The notes beneath the pieces are model-generated. The model searched no databases. It saw only the letters and a program-made list of their open reading frames with translations, and had not been told where the DNA came from. Below, piece after piece: positions 1 to 5,819 of a stretch of DNA of 5,906 nucleotides (position 1 is its first letter; each line of letters opens with the position of its first letter). A program made the position numbers and the translations under genes. The DNA comes from Actinomycetota bacterium (lineage in GTDB: Bacteria > Actinomycetota > Humimicrobiia > Humimicrobiales > Humimicrobiaceae): NCBI GenBank assembly GCA_018894445.1, contig JAHIPJ010000098.1, positions 1 through 5,906 of the forward strand, in the 5' to 3' direction.

Positions 1-602
1 GAAAAGAATACAGGGAAGGAAATTTCTTTGGATATGCAGCTGATGGAACTCCTGCTGACTGTGTAAAAATAGCCATCAGGGCAATTTTAGAAAGGGCTCC
101 TGATTTGCTTATATCCGGTATCAACAGAGGGGCAAATTTAGGAGAAAATATTATCTACTCGGGCACAGTTTCAGCTGCGACTGAGGGAACGGCTTATGGT
201 GTGGCTTCTATAGCTGTTTCAATAGATAATCTGGTTGATCCTGATTATAGCTATGCAGTCAATTTTACAAAAAGAGTTGCCGGACGGATAATAGAGAATG
301 GAGGGCTTCCTAAAGGGACGCTTCTGAATATTAATATTCCTGATGTTTGTGAAAAAGAGATAAAGGGTGTGAAAATAACCACCCAAAGTGATGCTAAGTT
401 TAAAGATAACTTCATAAAGAGAGTTGACCCCAGAGGAAGAGATTACTACTGGATGGATGGAGAATTTATCGGGAAGACAAAAGGTAAGAATTTTGATTAT
501 AATGCGGTAAAGAGTAATTATGTGTCCATTACCCCCATTCATTATGATATGACCGACTACAGGACACTGGATTATTTTAAAAAATGGAACATTAAAAAAT
601 AA
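1..602 (+). CDS. surE: 5'/3'-nucleotidase SurE (5'-truncated by window edge)
   Basis: The reading frame is open from base 3 to the TAA at 600-602, giving the last 199 residues of SurE. SurE is a cytosolic metal-dependent phosphatase that dephosphorylates nucleoside 5'- and 3'-monophosphates, and in some species short polyphosphate. The family signature is plain: a G-T-P-A-D-C-V run near the window start, then PDLLISGINRGANLGENIIY followed by SGTVSAATEG. The Asn of SGIN (codon 123-125) corresponds to a metal-binding residue in the family. SurE is usually about 250-265 residues, so roughly 50-60 N-terminal residues, including the DD metal-binding pair, lie upstream of the window. The C-terminal part (VSITPIHYDMTDY) is also typical, so the gene looks intact at this end. 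The YhaM-like gene starts 50 bp downstream on the same strand, consistent with co-transcription. Confidence 0.95.
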   Translation, partial: KEYREGNFFGYAADGTPADCVKIAIRAILERAPDLLISGINRGANLGENIIYSGTVSAATEGTAYGVASIAVSIDNLVDPDYSYAVNFTKRVAGRIIENGGLPKGTLLNINIPDVCEKEIKGVKITTQSDAKFKDNFIKRVDPRGRDYYWMDGEFIGKTKGKNFDYNAVKSNYVSITPIHYDMTDYRTLDYFKKWNIKK

Positions 603-652
603 TAACGAAGAAATTATAACGAGCTTATTGTAAGTTTAAAGATATAATAGAA

Positions 653-1723
653 ATGGAAACTGGTAAGAAACAATTTATATCAGATTTGGAGGCTGGCGCA
701 AGAGCAGACTCTATATTTATGGTAGCAAAGAAACAGGTTAGAAAAAAGAAAAACGGTGATGATTATTGTGCAGTTACTCTTCAGGATAAGGAAGGAAGTA
801 TTGAGGGAGTATTGTGGACGGAAATTTATCGTAGTGCTGGAAATTTTACTGAGGGAGATTTAGTTTCAGTAGAAGGAGATGTAAAAGAATATAAGGGAAT
901 CAAGCAACTTGTTATTAACTCTATAAAAAAGATTGAAAATAAAGAAGATATAGAATATTCAGATTACATAAAGACTTCCAGAAGAGATATTGATGAAATG
1001 TTTGCCGGGATTAAAGAATACGCAGCCAGAGTTAAAAATCCTCATCTGAAGAAACTGATTGATTTGTATTTTGAGGATAAAGAGTTTGTTAAGGATTTTA
1101 AAAATGCTGCTGCAGCAGTCCGTTATCATCACGCTTTTAAAGGTGGACTGCTCGAGCATACACTGGCAGTAACTGAAATCTGTGATGCTATCTCCAGGGT
1201 CTATCATAATTTAAATTATGACCTGCTGATTAGTGGAGCAATCCTTCATGATATTGGTAAAATCAGGGAATACAAGACAGTAGCAACTACTGAAGTAACT
1301 GATGAGGGTAAACTTCTTGGCCATATCACCATCGGGTATGGATGGGTTTTGGAAAAAATAAAACAGATAGATGGTTTCCCCGGGGATTTAAGGGATAGAC
1401 TTCTTCATATAATACTAAGCCATCATGGTCAAAAGGAATTTGGCTCTCCTGAAAGACCGAAGATACTGGAGGCTTTTATAGTCTATTATATAGATCATAT
1501 GGATGCTGATATAGGCGGATATAATATTATATTGGAAGAAAATAAAAGCGGCAGTGACTGGTCAGATTACGTTAAGAACTTTGAAAGGTCGGTTTTTTTA
1601 AAAAAACTTGAGCTGCCCGGCGATGAAGATAGTGAGGATATTAAAAGAGTGGTGGATGGTAAACTGGATAGAGATAATACGAAGACTTACAGGGAAGAAA
1701 AACAGCAGGAAGAGTTGTTTTAG
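653..1723 (+). CDS. yhaM: YhaM-type 3'-5' exoribonuclease: OB-fold plus HD domain
   Basis: The 356-residue protein has the YhaM/CBF1 architecture. An N-terminal OB-fold nucleic-acid-binding domain spans about residues 8-95 (DYCAVTLQDKEGSIEGVLW, then GDLVSVEGDVKEYKG). An HD phosphohydrolase domain spans about 150-300, with metal-binding candidates H159/H160, H169 (GGLLEHT), H199-D200 (AILHDIGK), H224, H257-H258 and D281/D284 (DHMD). In Bacillus and Staphylococcus this family degrades RNA, and DNA in vitro, from the 3' end with Mn2+. Known members are about 310-330 residues; this one has an extra acidic/charged tail (about 320-356) ending in QEELF, discussed as a finding. The start is the only in-frame start codon after the stop at 617-619. 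It has no convincing Shine-Dalgarno site, but the protein N-terminus fits. The gene symbol is by family resemblance. Confidence 0.88.
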   Translation: METGKKQFISDLEAGARADSIFMVAKKQVRKKKNGDDYCAVTLQDKEGSIEGVLWTEIYRSAGNFTEGDLVSVEGDVKEYKGIKQLVINSIKKIENKEDIEYSDYIKTSRRDIDEMFAGIKEYAARVKNPHLKKLIDLYFEDKEFVKDFKNAAAAVRYHHAFKGGLLEHTLAVTEICDAISRVYHNLNYDLLISGAILHDIGKIREYKTVATTEVTDEGKLLGHITIGYGWVLEKIKQIDGFPGDLRDRLLHIILSHHGQKEFGSPERPKILEAFIVYYIDHMDADIGGYNIILEENKSGSDWSDYVKNFERSVFLKKLELPGDEDSEDIKRVVDGKLDRDNTKTYREEKQQEELF

Positions 1724-1790
1724 TTTATTTAATCTTTAATTCATATAAAAATATTTTTTTCTACTTTATTTTTTTATCAGCTATTTTAGG

Positions 1791-1819
1791 TTTATTATTA
1801 AGAAATAATGTGTTATGAT
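1791..1819 (+). promoter_or_regulatory. Candidate extended -10 promoter for the toxin-antitoxin pair
   Basis: A TGT-TATGAT element at 1811-1819 fits an extended -10 box (TGn plus TATGAT, 5 of 6 to consensus). The -35 region 17 bp upstream (TTTATT, 1791-1796) is poor, as is often the case with extended -10 promoters. Transcription would start near 1826, about 80 bp before the antitoxin start and just upstream of the inverted repeat at 1844-1865. The box sits between short arms TGTGT (1809-1813) and ACACA (1822-1826). In such an AT-rich region chance matches are common, so this is a prediction only. Confidence 0.4.
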
Positions 1820-1843
1820 ATACACAAAATTTTTTAAAATAAG

Positions 1844-1865
1844 ATGTATAATTTCAATTATACAT
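1844..1865 (+). promoter_or_regulatory. Perfect 10+10 bp inverted repeat, likely VapBC operator
   Basis: The arms ATGTATAATT (1844-1853) and AATTATACAT (1856-1865) are exact reverse complements separated by TC. The site lies 41 bp before the antitoxin start and each arm contains TATAAT, so it may overlap a -10 box. Antitoxins of the ribbon-helix-helix class bind palindromes in their own promoter as dimers or tetramers, with the toxin as co-repressor. The position and symmetry fit that role. It is not followed by a T-run, the stem is AT-only apart from one G:C pair per arm, and a 2-nt loop is too small for a normal hairpin, so a DNA operator is more likely than a terminator. Confidence 0.65.
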
Positions 1866-1906
1866 ACATATTAGTGTTACATGTTATTATCTAACTGGTG
1901 ATTAAT

Positions 1907-2179
1907 ATGAAGAGGCTTAATATAACTATAAGTGATGAGATACTTAAAGATTTGGAATATCTGAAAGAATCAGAAAAGTTAAACAGAAGTGAATTAATAA
2001 GGAGAGCCATTATCCTGTATAAGAATGAATTTAATAAAAGATTAAAAGAGAGAATTAGAGAAGAAAAGGTACTCAAAGCCGTAAGTAAAATAAATGAAAT
2101 CAGGGAAAGTACAGGTGTGTGGGATGGAGTTAAAGAGATTAGAAAGTTTAGGGACAGCAGAGGAAGAAATTTTTCATAG
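1907..2179 (+). CDS. Ribbon-helix-helix (CopG/VapB-type) antitoxin
   Basis: The product is a 90-residue basic, charged protein. Residues 1-42 have the ribbon-helix-helix pattern: a short strand (KRLNITISD), helix A (EILKDLEYLKESEKL), a turn with N26-R27-S28-E29, and helix B (LIRRAIILYKNEF). This fold dimerises and inserts its strand pair in the DNA major groove. A Lys/Glu-rich helix follows (about 43-66), and the C-terminal part (WDGVKEIRKFRDSRG, 72-86) probably wraps the toxin. The ATG at 1907 is preferred over the in-frame GTG at 1898 because GGTG at 1897-1900 makes a Shine-Dalgarno site with a 6-nt spacer, and the strand then starts at residue 2 as in the family. The frame overlaps the PIN gene by 56 bp. 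It probably represses its own promoter through the repeat at 1844-1865. The family is clear; the exact partner class (VapB-like) is inferred from the neighbour. Confidence 0.85.
   Translation: MKRLNITISDEILKDLEYLKESEKLNRSELIRRAIILYKNEFNKRLKERIREEKVLKAVSKINEIRESTGVWDGVKEIRKFRDSRGRNFS
2113..2117 (+). promoter_or_regulatory. Shine-Dalgarno site deciding the toxin start
   Basis: AGGTG lies inside the antitoxin gene, 6 nt before the ATG at 2124 in the toxin frame. This favours 2124 over the other in-frame ATG at 2094, which has no purine-rich site upstream. Ribosomes already translating the antitoxin would cover it, so toxin translation is likely coupled to antitoxin translation. Confidence 0.5.
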
Positions 2180-2621
2180 AATAAGTGAACAGCCAAGAAC
2201 TCTTGTATTGGACTCTTCCGTGTTTATAAAATGGTTTTCGAAAGATGAAGAAGATGATATGTCAGATGCCATTAGTATATTAAAATCACTGACCAGTAGT
2301 GACATAATTATAGTATGTCCCGAAATTGCCATATATGAGCTTGCAAATGTGCTTTACTACAAACCTGATCTTGATTATGAAAAGACTAAAATTGCTCTGG
2401 AACAGTTTCTCAACCTGGGAATAGAGTTTATAAAGCTTTTTAAGAGTCTAATATTAGATGCTAATAAGATCAGGCATGAATTTGATATAACATTTTATGA
2501 CTCTTCTTATCTGGCAGTTGCAAGGTTTTTTAAATTAAAATTTATTACTGCTGATAAAAAGCTATATGAGAGCTGCAGAGAATTTGAGAATATAGAGCTT
2601 CTTAAAAATTTTAGTTTTTAA
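2124..2621 (+). CDS. PIN-domain ribonuclease toxin (VapC type)
   Basis: The product has 165 residues, with a PIN domain over about 26-163. The four acidic residues that bind Mg2+/Mn2+ in this fold are all present: D30 (LVLDSSVFIKWF), E72 (YELANVL), D126 (FYDSSYLAVA) and D144 (ITADKKLYE). PIN toxins of VapBC pairs are endoribonucleases that typically cut tRNA or rRNA at single sites and halt translation; the target cannot be read from sequence. The upstream RHH gene is the expected antitoxin. The start is uncertain. ATG 2124 has a good ribosome site but gives about 25 residues before the first PIN strand, whereas most VapC proteins begin 2-5 residues before it, and no ATG, GTG or usable TTG exists nearer. 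The active-site set argues against a decayed gene. Confidence 0.82.
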   Translation: MELKRLESLGTAEEEIFHRISEQPRTLVLDSSVFIKWFSKDEEDDMSDAISILKSLTSSDIIIVCPEIAIYELANVLYYKPDLDYEKTKIALEQFLNLGIEFIKLFKSLILDANKIRHEFDITFYDSSYLAVARFFKLKFITADKKLYESCREFENIELLKNFSF

Positions 2622-2634
2622 TATTTCAGTTTTC

Positions 2635-2650
2635 CAAGCAAACAAGCAAA
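2635..2650 (+). repeat. Tandem 8-bp direct repeat (CAAGCAAA x2)
   Basis: CAAGCAAA occurs twice head to tail (2635-2642, 2643-2650), and a third partial copy, CAAGCA, is at 2671-2676. All lie in the 72 bp gap between the toxin gene and the M3 peptidase gene. The function is unknown: it could be a small-regulator binding site, slipped-strand duplication, or chance. Confidence 0.5.
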
Positions 2651-2682
2651 TATCAGACAGGGTATTCTTACAAGCAGTATTT

Positions 2683-2687
2683 AGGGG
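2683..2687 (+). promoter_or_regulatory. Shine-Dalgarno site deciding the peptidase start
   Basis: AGGGG ends 6 nt before the GTG at 2694 and 12 nt before the in-frame ATG at 2700. The spacing favours the GTG as the start codon; the two choices differ by only two residues. Confidence 0.55.
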
Positions 2688-2693
2688 CAAACA

Positions 2694-4196
2694 GTGGACA
2701 TGGATATTATAAAATACAGAGAAGATGCGGAATCATTCCTGTATAAGGTAGATAAAGAGTATTACCTTCATTTTTCAGGGCAGAAGGACAGCATTAATAT
2801 AAGCGGTATTTATGATGAATATAAATATTTATTTAGCAGGAAGAACATTGAATATATTAAAAACATAAGAGATAAAAGTGCTGGGGAAGAAAAGAAGAAA
2901 GCTGCATATCTGCTAAAATTCTGTACCGAAGGTTATATTGAAGGACAGGTAAAAGACTTGATTGATAAAATTGCAGAAGATGAGGCGCAGGCAAAGATTA
3001 ATATAGAAGGCAGGAAAGTGCCTTTCAGGTATTCTGAGATCCTGCTGGCAAATGAACCGGACAAGGTTAAAAGAGACAGGATTGAGGATAAGAGAAGTAA
3101 AAAGATAGCAGAATCTTTTAATGATACTTTATATACATATTGGGATACTCTCCACAGGCAGGCAGTAGATTTAGGATTTTCGAGTTACAGCGAACTTTTT
3201 TCGTATTTAAAGGAAGAAGATTTCTATAGCCTGCAGGCTGAAATGGAAAGGCTCCTGAATGAAACTCAAGATTTGTATGAAAAACATTTTACTGGTCTAC
3301 TAGAGAGGGAGCTGGGAATACTCCTGAAAGATTCCCGGAGAAGCGACTTTGCATTTGTAAAAAGAGCAAAAAAATATGATAGGTTCTTTAAAAAGGATAG
3401 TCTTATCCCCATATTCACAGGTACTTTATTTGAGATGGGGATAGATATAAGTAGATATGGTAATATTCATTTAGATGTGGAGGAAAGAGAAAACAAATCA
3501 CCAAGAGCATTTTGTTGCACCCCTAAAGTACCGGAAGAGATATATCTGGTAATTATGCCAGGTGGGGGCCAGGATGATTATGAAGCTATGCTTCATGAAG
3601 GCGGTCACTCACTGCATTTTGGAAGTACCAGTTCAAAGCTTGATTTCGAATACAGGTATCTGGGTGATAATGCATTAACAGAAGGATATGCTTTTTGTAT
3701 GGAACAGCTTATGCAGAACCGGCAATGGCTGGTTGATTTTTTAAAGATGAGCCCTGACGAAGCAAGAGAATTTGTATACTTTTCAAACTTAATAAAGCTC
3801 TGGTTTTGCAGAAGATATGCAGGTAAGTTAAAATATGAGTTAATTCTTCATGATGATAAACCTGTAAATGGTAAAGAATCCAGTTATAAAGAAATTTTAT
3901 CTGCTGTAAATTTAATGGAATACACGAGAGAAAATTATTTGAAAGATGTAGATGATGGTTTTTACTGTACAAATTATATAAGGGCATGGATTTTCCAGTC
4001 ACAACTTAAAGAATATATATATAGAAAATTTGGTTACAATTGGTATAAAAAGAAAAAAACCGGTTTTTTTCTGAGAGAGTTTTGGAGCTATGGGCAGAAG
4101 TATTCTGCATCTGAAGTTTTATCACAATTGGATTTTAAAAGGCTGGATATTAGCTATCTAATAAACTCACTTATAGATGAAATCAGAAGTTTTTAA
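2694..4196 (+). CDS. M3-family zinc metallopeptidase (oligoendopeptidase-like)
   Basis: This is a 500-residue cytosolic protein with no signal peptide or membrane segment. The zinc motif is H301-E302-G-G-H305 in YEAMLHEGGHSLHF, with E302 as catalytic base. E330 (ALTEGYAF) lies 29 residues after H301, the same spacing as the third zinc ligand in thimet oligopeptidase (H473, H477, E502), which supports the M3/MA-clan assignment. A helical N-terminal half (about 1-250) and a Tyr-rich C-terminal segment (about 422-455, FYCTNYIRAWIF and onward) match the channel-type fold of the family. M3 enzymes hydrolyse short peptides, usually under 20 residues, during peptide recycling. Bacterial PepF proteins are usually about 560-600 residues, so this is a shorter, divergent member; the exact substrate and subfamily are not clear. 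It starts 72 bp after the toxin gene, so read-through from there is possible. Confidence 0.85.
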   Translation: MDMDIIKYREDAESFLYKVDKEYYLHFSGQKDSINISGIYDEYKYLFSRKNIEYIKNIRDKSAGEEKKKAAYLLKFCTEGYIEGQVKDLIDKIAEDEAQAKINIEGRKVPFRYSEILLANEPDKVKRDRIEDKRSKKIAESFNDTLYTYWDTLHRQAVDLGFSSYSELFSYLKEEDFYSLQAEMERLLNETQDLYEKHFTGLLERELGILLKDSRRSDFAFVKRAKKYDRFFKKDSLIPIFTGTLFEMGIDISRYGNIHLDVEERENKSPRAFCCTPKVPEEIYLVIMPGGGQDDYEAMLHEGGHSLHFGSTSSKLDFEYRYLGDNALTEGYAFCMEQLMQNRQWLVDFLKMSPDEAREFVYFSNLIKLWFCRRYAGKLKYELILHDDKPVNGKESSYKEILSAVNLMEYTRENYLKDVDDGFYCTNYIRAWIFQSQLKEYIYRKFGYNWYKKKKTGFFLREFWSYGQKYSASEVLSQLDFKRLDISYLINSLIDEIRSF

Positions 4197-4202
4197 GAAT
4201 GC

Positions 4203-4230
4203 TTGATTTTATTATTCATTTATATATTAT
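4203..4230 (+). promoter_or_regulatory. Candidate sigma-70-type promoter for apt
   Basis: TTGATT (4203-4208) and TATTAT (4225-4230) are separated by 16 bp in the AT-rich 78 bp gap upstream of apt. They match the consensus at 4 and 5 of 6 positions. Transcription would start near 4237, leaving a leader of about 38 nt. Overlapping TATAAA (4228-4233) is an alternative -10 box with a longer spacer. No riboswitch-like structure fits the short leader. Confidence 0.35.
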
Positions 4231-4262
4231 AAAATATTTTTAAAATAGGTAAAAGGTTATAG

Positions 4263-4268
4263 AAAGGA
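4263..4268 (+). promoter_or_regulatory. Shine-Dalgarno site deciding the apt start
   Basis: AAAGGA ends 6 nt before the TTG at 4275 and abuts another in-frame TTG at 4269, which is therefore too close to be used. TTG 4275 also gives the usual Apt N-terminus, MDLKQKIRNIPDFP. Confidence 0.65.
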
Positions 4269-4274
4269 TTGCAA

Positions 4275-4796
4275 TTGGACTTAAAACAAAAGATAAGAAA
4301 TATTCCGGATTTTCCCAAGAAGGGAGTGGTATTCAGGGACATCACTACTCTTCTGGGAGACGCAGAAGCATTTAAGTATTCAGTAGACAGGATGGTTGAA
4401 TATTGGCGGGGGAAAAAGATAGATGCGGTACTGGGTGCTGAGGCAAGGGGCTTTATATTTGGAGCTGTAATTGCTTATAAGCTGGATGTAGGATTTATTC
4501 CGGTTAGAAAACCTGGAAAGCTCCCCTATAAAACATGTCAGGCTTCATATGATCTTGAATACGGGAAGAATATTTTACAGATGCATATAGATGCCATAAA
4601 AAAGGGCGATAAGATTTTAATTGTAGATGATCTGGTGGCGACTGGCGGTACTGCGAAAGCTAAAGCCGAGCTTGTTGAAAAAATGGGTGGCGAAGTTGTT
4701 GGGCTCTGTTTTTTAATTGAGCTGGAGTTTTTAAATCCAAGAAAAATTTTAAAGGATTATGATATATTTTCACTGATAAAATATGAATCGGAATAA
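4275..4796 (+). CDS. apt: Adenine phosphoribosyltransferase
   Basis: Apt converts adenine and PRPP to AMP and pyrophosphate, salvaging adenine in the cytosol. At 173 residues it has the usual family length (about 170-175). The N-terminus IRNIPDFPKKGVVFRDIT, the A55-E-A-R-G-F motif, the VRKPGKLPYKT hood/flexible-loop region (77-87) and the PRPP-binding loop V117-D-D-L-V-A-T-G-G-T126 are all present, and no key residue appears missing. The start is a TTG chosen by its Shine-Dalgarno spacing; TTG starts tend to lower translation. The DUF1844 gene follows after 32 bp on the same strand and is probably in the same transcript. In many Gram-positive bacteria apt sits beside recJ or relA; neither is present here. 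Confidence 0.95.
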   Translation: MDLKQKIRNIPDFPKKGVVFRDITTLLGDAEAFKYSVDRMVEYWRGKKIDAVLGAEARGFIFGAVIAYKLDVGFIPVRKPGKLPYKTCQASYDLEYGKNILQMHIDAIKKGDKILIVDDLVATGGTAKAKAELVEKMGGEVVGLCFLIELEFLNPRKILKDYDIFSLIKYESE

Positions 4797-4828
4797 AAAA
4801 AGATTGGAATGGAGAGAGGTGGTTATAT

Positions 4829-5233
4829 ATGGCTAAAAAAGAAAAAAAGGAGAAAAAAGGCAGCAGAGGGGATGGAGAAGATAAAGAATTAAAGGATGAA
4901 TTTATGGAAGAGAGTCTGGGCGAAAAGAAAGAGGAGACCAAAGAGAGCGAAGAAGAAATGATGAAAAAGCTCCAGGAGGAGATTGATAAATTAACAACCA
5001 AAGACATCATAACCCAGATGATGATGTCCCTTTCCAGCTTTGCTTATAAAAAAATGGGACTTCCTGTTGGAGTAAATGATAAATATAAGGACAGACAACA
5101 GGCAAAGCTTGCTGTGGATGGTTTTGATGCACTGCTAAAGGTTATACTTGATGAAGTGAGCGCAGAGGAGAGAGAGAATTTAAAGTATTCTTTATCTAAT
5201 TTGCAGATAAATTTTGTTAAAGCTTTTTCTTAG
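4829..5233 (+). CDS. DUF1844 family protein with charged N-terminal tail
   Basis: The protein has 134 residues and two parts. Residues 1-56 are almost entirely charged (Lys/Glu/Asp with few hydrophobics), probably disordered or coiled coil towards the end (EEEMMKKLQEEIDKL). Residues 57-134 are helical: TKDIITQMMMSLSSFAYKKMGLP, a linker, KLAVDGFDALLKVILDEVSAEERENLKYSLSNLQINFV. That pattern (a helix ending in a small-residue/G-L-P stretch, then AxxxIDxLxxL, then an EE-rich turn and a last helix) resembles DUF1844, a small family of unknown function found in several bacterial phyla. No enzyme motif, signal peptide or membrane helix is visible. A strong ribosome site (AGAGGTGG, 4815-4822, 6-nt spacer) suggests good translation. 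In family members seen in many genomes the gene sits near housekeeping loci, so no function is inferred. It ends 44 bp from the convergent LOG-like gene. Confidence 0.7.
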   Translation: MAKKEKKEKKGSRGDGEDKELKDEFMEESLGEKKEETKESEEEMMKKLQEEIDKLTTKDIITQMMMSLSSFAYKKMGLPVGVNDKYKDRQQAKLAVDGFDALLKVILDEVSAEERENLKYSLSNLQINFVKAFS

Positions 5234-5250
5234 TAGTTAAATTTGGATGG

Positions 5251-5277
5251 TTATCAAAACGAGTAATTGATTGATAA
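5251..5277. terminator. Weak stem-loop between convergent genes
   Basis: TTATCAA (5251-5257) and TTGATAA (5271-5277) are perfect 7-bp complementary arms around a 13-nt loop, in the 44 bp gap between the converging DUF1844 and LOG-like genes. Position suggests a bidirectional end signal. The stem has one G:C pair and no adjacent T-run on either strand, so it is not a canonical intrinsic terminator and may be chance. Confidence 0.25.
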
Positions 5278-5802
5278 TTAATCTGTCTTGTTTTTCCTGA
5301 TATAATCCTTTGCTTCTTTTATGGCTATCTTTACAGCCTCTTTTGCAGTTTTAGCTCTAATTATAAATGGAGTATTCTCACTGTAATATGGTCGGGCTTC
5401 CCAGGTTTTTAGGCCAATAATAGATTTGCCGTAAGTCAGTGCATAGCCGATTTCGGAAAGGGTACCGTAGCTTCCGTCAACAGCAATCACAGCATGAGAT
5501 GAAAGTATTATTGGTACGTTTCTGGCGTAACCCATTCCGGTAGGTATTTTTATGTCAACATATTTATTTGCATCATTTTCATTTGCAGTAGGGAGGATAC
5601 CGATAGTTAGTCCTCCTTCTTCTTTTGCTCCTTTACACGATGCTTCCATTATTCCACCCAAACCTCCGCAAACAAGCACTGCGCCATTTCTGGCTATTTC
5701 TCTTCCGACTTCATAGGCAAGGTTGTAAATTTCGGTGTCTACCTGACTGCCGCCAATTACCGAGATTTTTATAACATCTTCTTTTTTCTTAATGTTTTTC
5801 AT
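5278..5802 (-). CDS. LOG/SLOG-fold protein, TIGR00725-like
   Basis: The product has 174 residues and a Rossmann-like fold of the LOG (lysine decarboxylase-like, DprA/Smf-related) superfamily. Visible motifs are the first strand and glycine turn ISVIGGS (13-19), the CGGLGGIMEASCKGA loop (45-59), the YARN segment (92-95, with R94), and GSYGTLSEIGYAL (110-122, with E117). The last two correspond to the Arg and the PGGxGTxxE motif that bind and hydrolyse nucleotide 5'-monophosphates in LOG enzymes, but the PGG is replaced by DGS. It may therefore bind a nucleotide or sugar-phosphate rather than act as a true LOG. ATG 5802 is chosen over the in-frame TTG 5829 because the predicted promoter would place the transcription start between them. 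It is convergent with the apt-DUF1844 unit. Function unknown; the family assignment is fairly sure. Confidence 0.82.
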   Translation of the reverse strand: MKNIKKKEDVIKISVIGGSQVDTEIYNLAYEVGREIARNGAVLVCGGLGGIMEASCKGAKEEGGLTIGILPTANENDANKYVDIKIPTGMGYARNVPIILSSHAVIAVDGSYGTLSEIGYALTYGKSIIGLKTWEARPYYSENTPFIIRAKTAKEAVKIAIKEAKDYIRKNKTD

Positions 5803-5819
5803 TTTCAATTTAATGTTGA

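Noticed and set aside
219..542. Minus-strand open frame within surE, and similar ones at 959-1207 and 3709-4002
   Set aside because: All lie inside well-identified genes, with no domain or ribosome site; they are composition artefacts.
643..648. TATAAT just before the YhaM-like start as a -10 box for a leaderless transcript
   Set aside because: No -35 hexamer at 16-18 bp and no TGn extension; the 50 bp gap after surE favours co-transcription.
1741..1785. A-run/T-run hairpin after the YhaM-like gene as terminator
   Set aside because: AAAAATATTTTT-type pairing has no G:C pairs and the T-tracts reflect general AT-richness; no stable stem precedes a T-run.
1898..1906. GTG 1898 as antitoxin start
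   Set aside because: The GTG is itself part of the GGTG Shine-Dalgarno site for ATG 1907, which gives the standard RHH N-terminus.
2094..2123. Longer toxin frame starting at ATG 2094
   Set aside because: No purine-rich ribosome site lies upstream, it would lengthen the antitoxin overlap to 86 bp, and the added residues have no PIN similarity.
2167..2173. A-AAT-TTT slippery heptamer in the antitoxin frame as a -1 frameshift site
   Set aside because: The phase fits the X-XXY-YYZ pattern, but a -1 shift leads to a TAA at 2182 and not to the toxin frame, which is +1.
1891..2196. Minus-strand open frame opposite the antitoxin (hydrophobic Leu/Ser-rich product)
   Set aside because: It is a mirror of the Lys/Glu-rich antitoxin coding strand, which has a clear RHH domain; no ribosome site supports the minus strand.
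4660..5010. Minus-strand open frame across apt and DUF1844, looking like a membrane-type Ser/Phe/Leu-rich protein
   Set aside because: It spans two genes on the other strand and its composition is the complement of the Lys/Glu-rich tail; no domain is recognisable.
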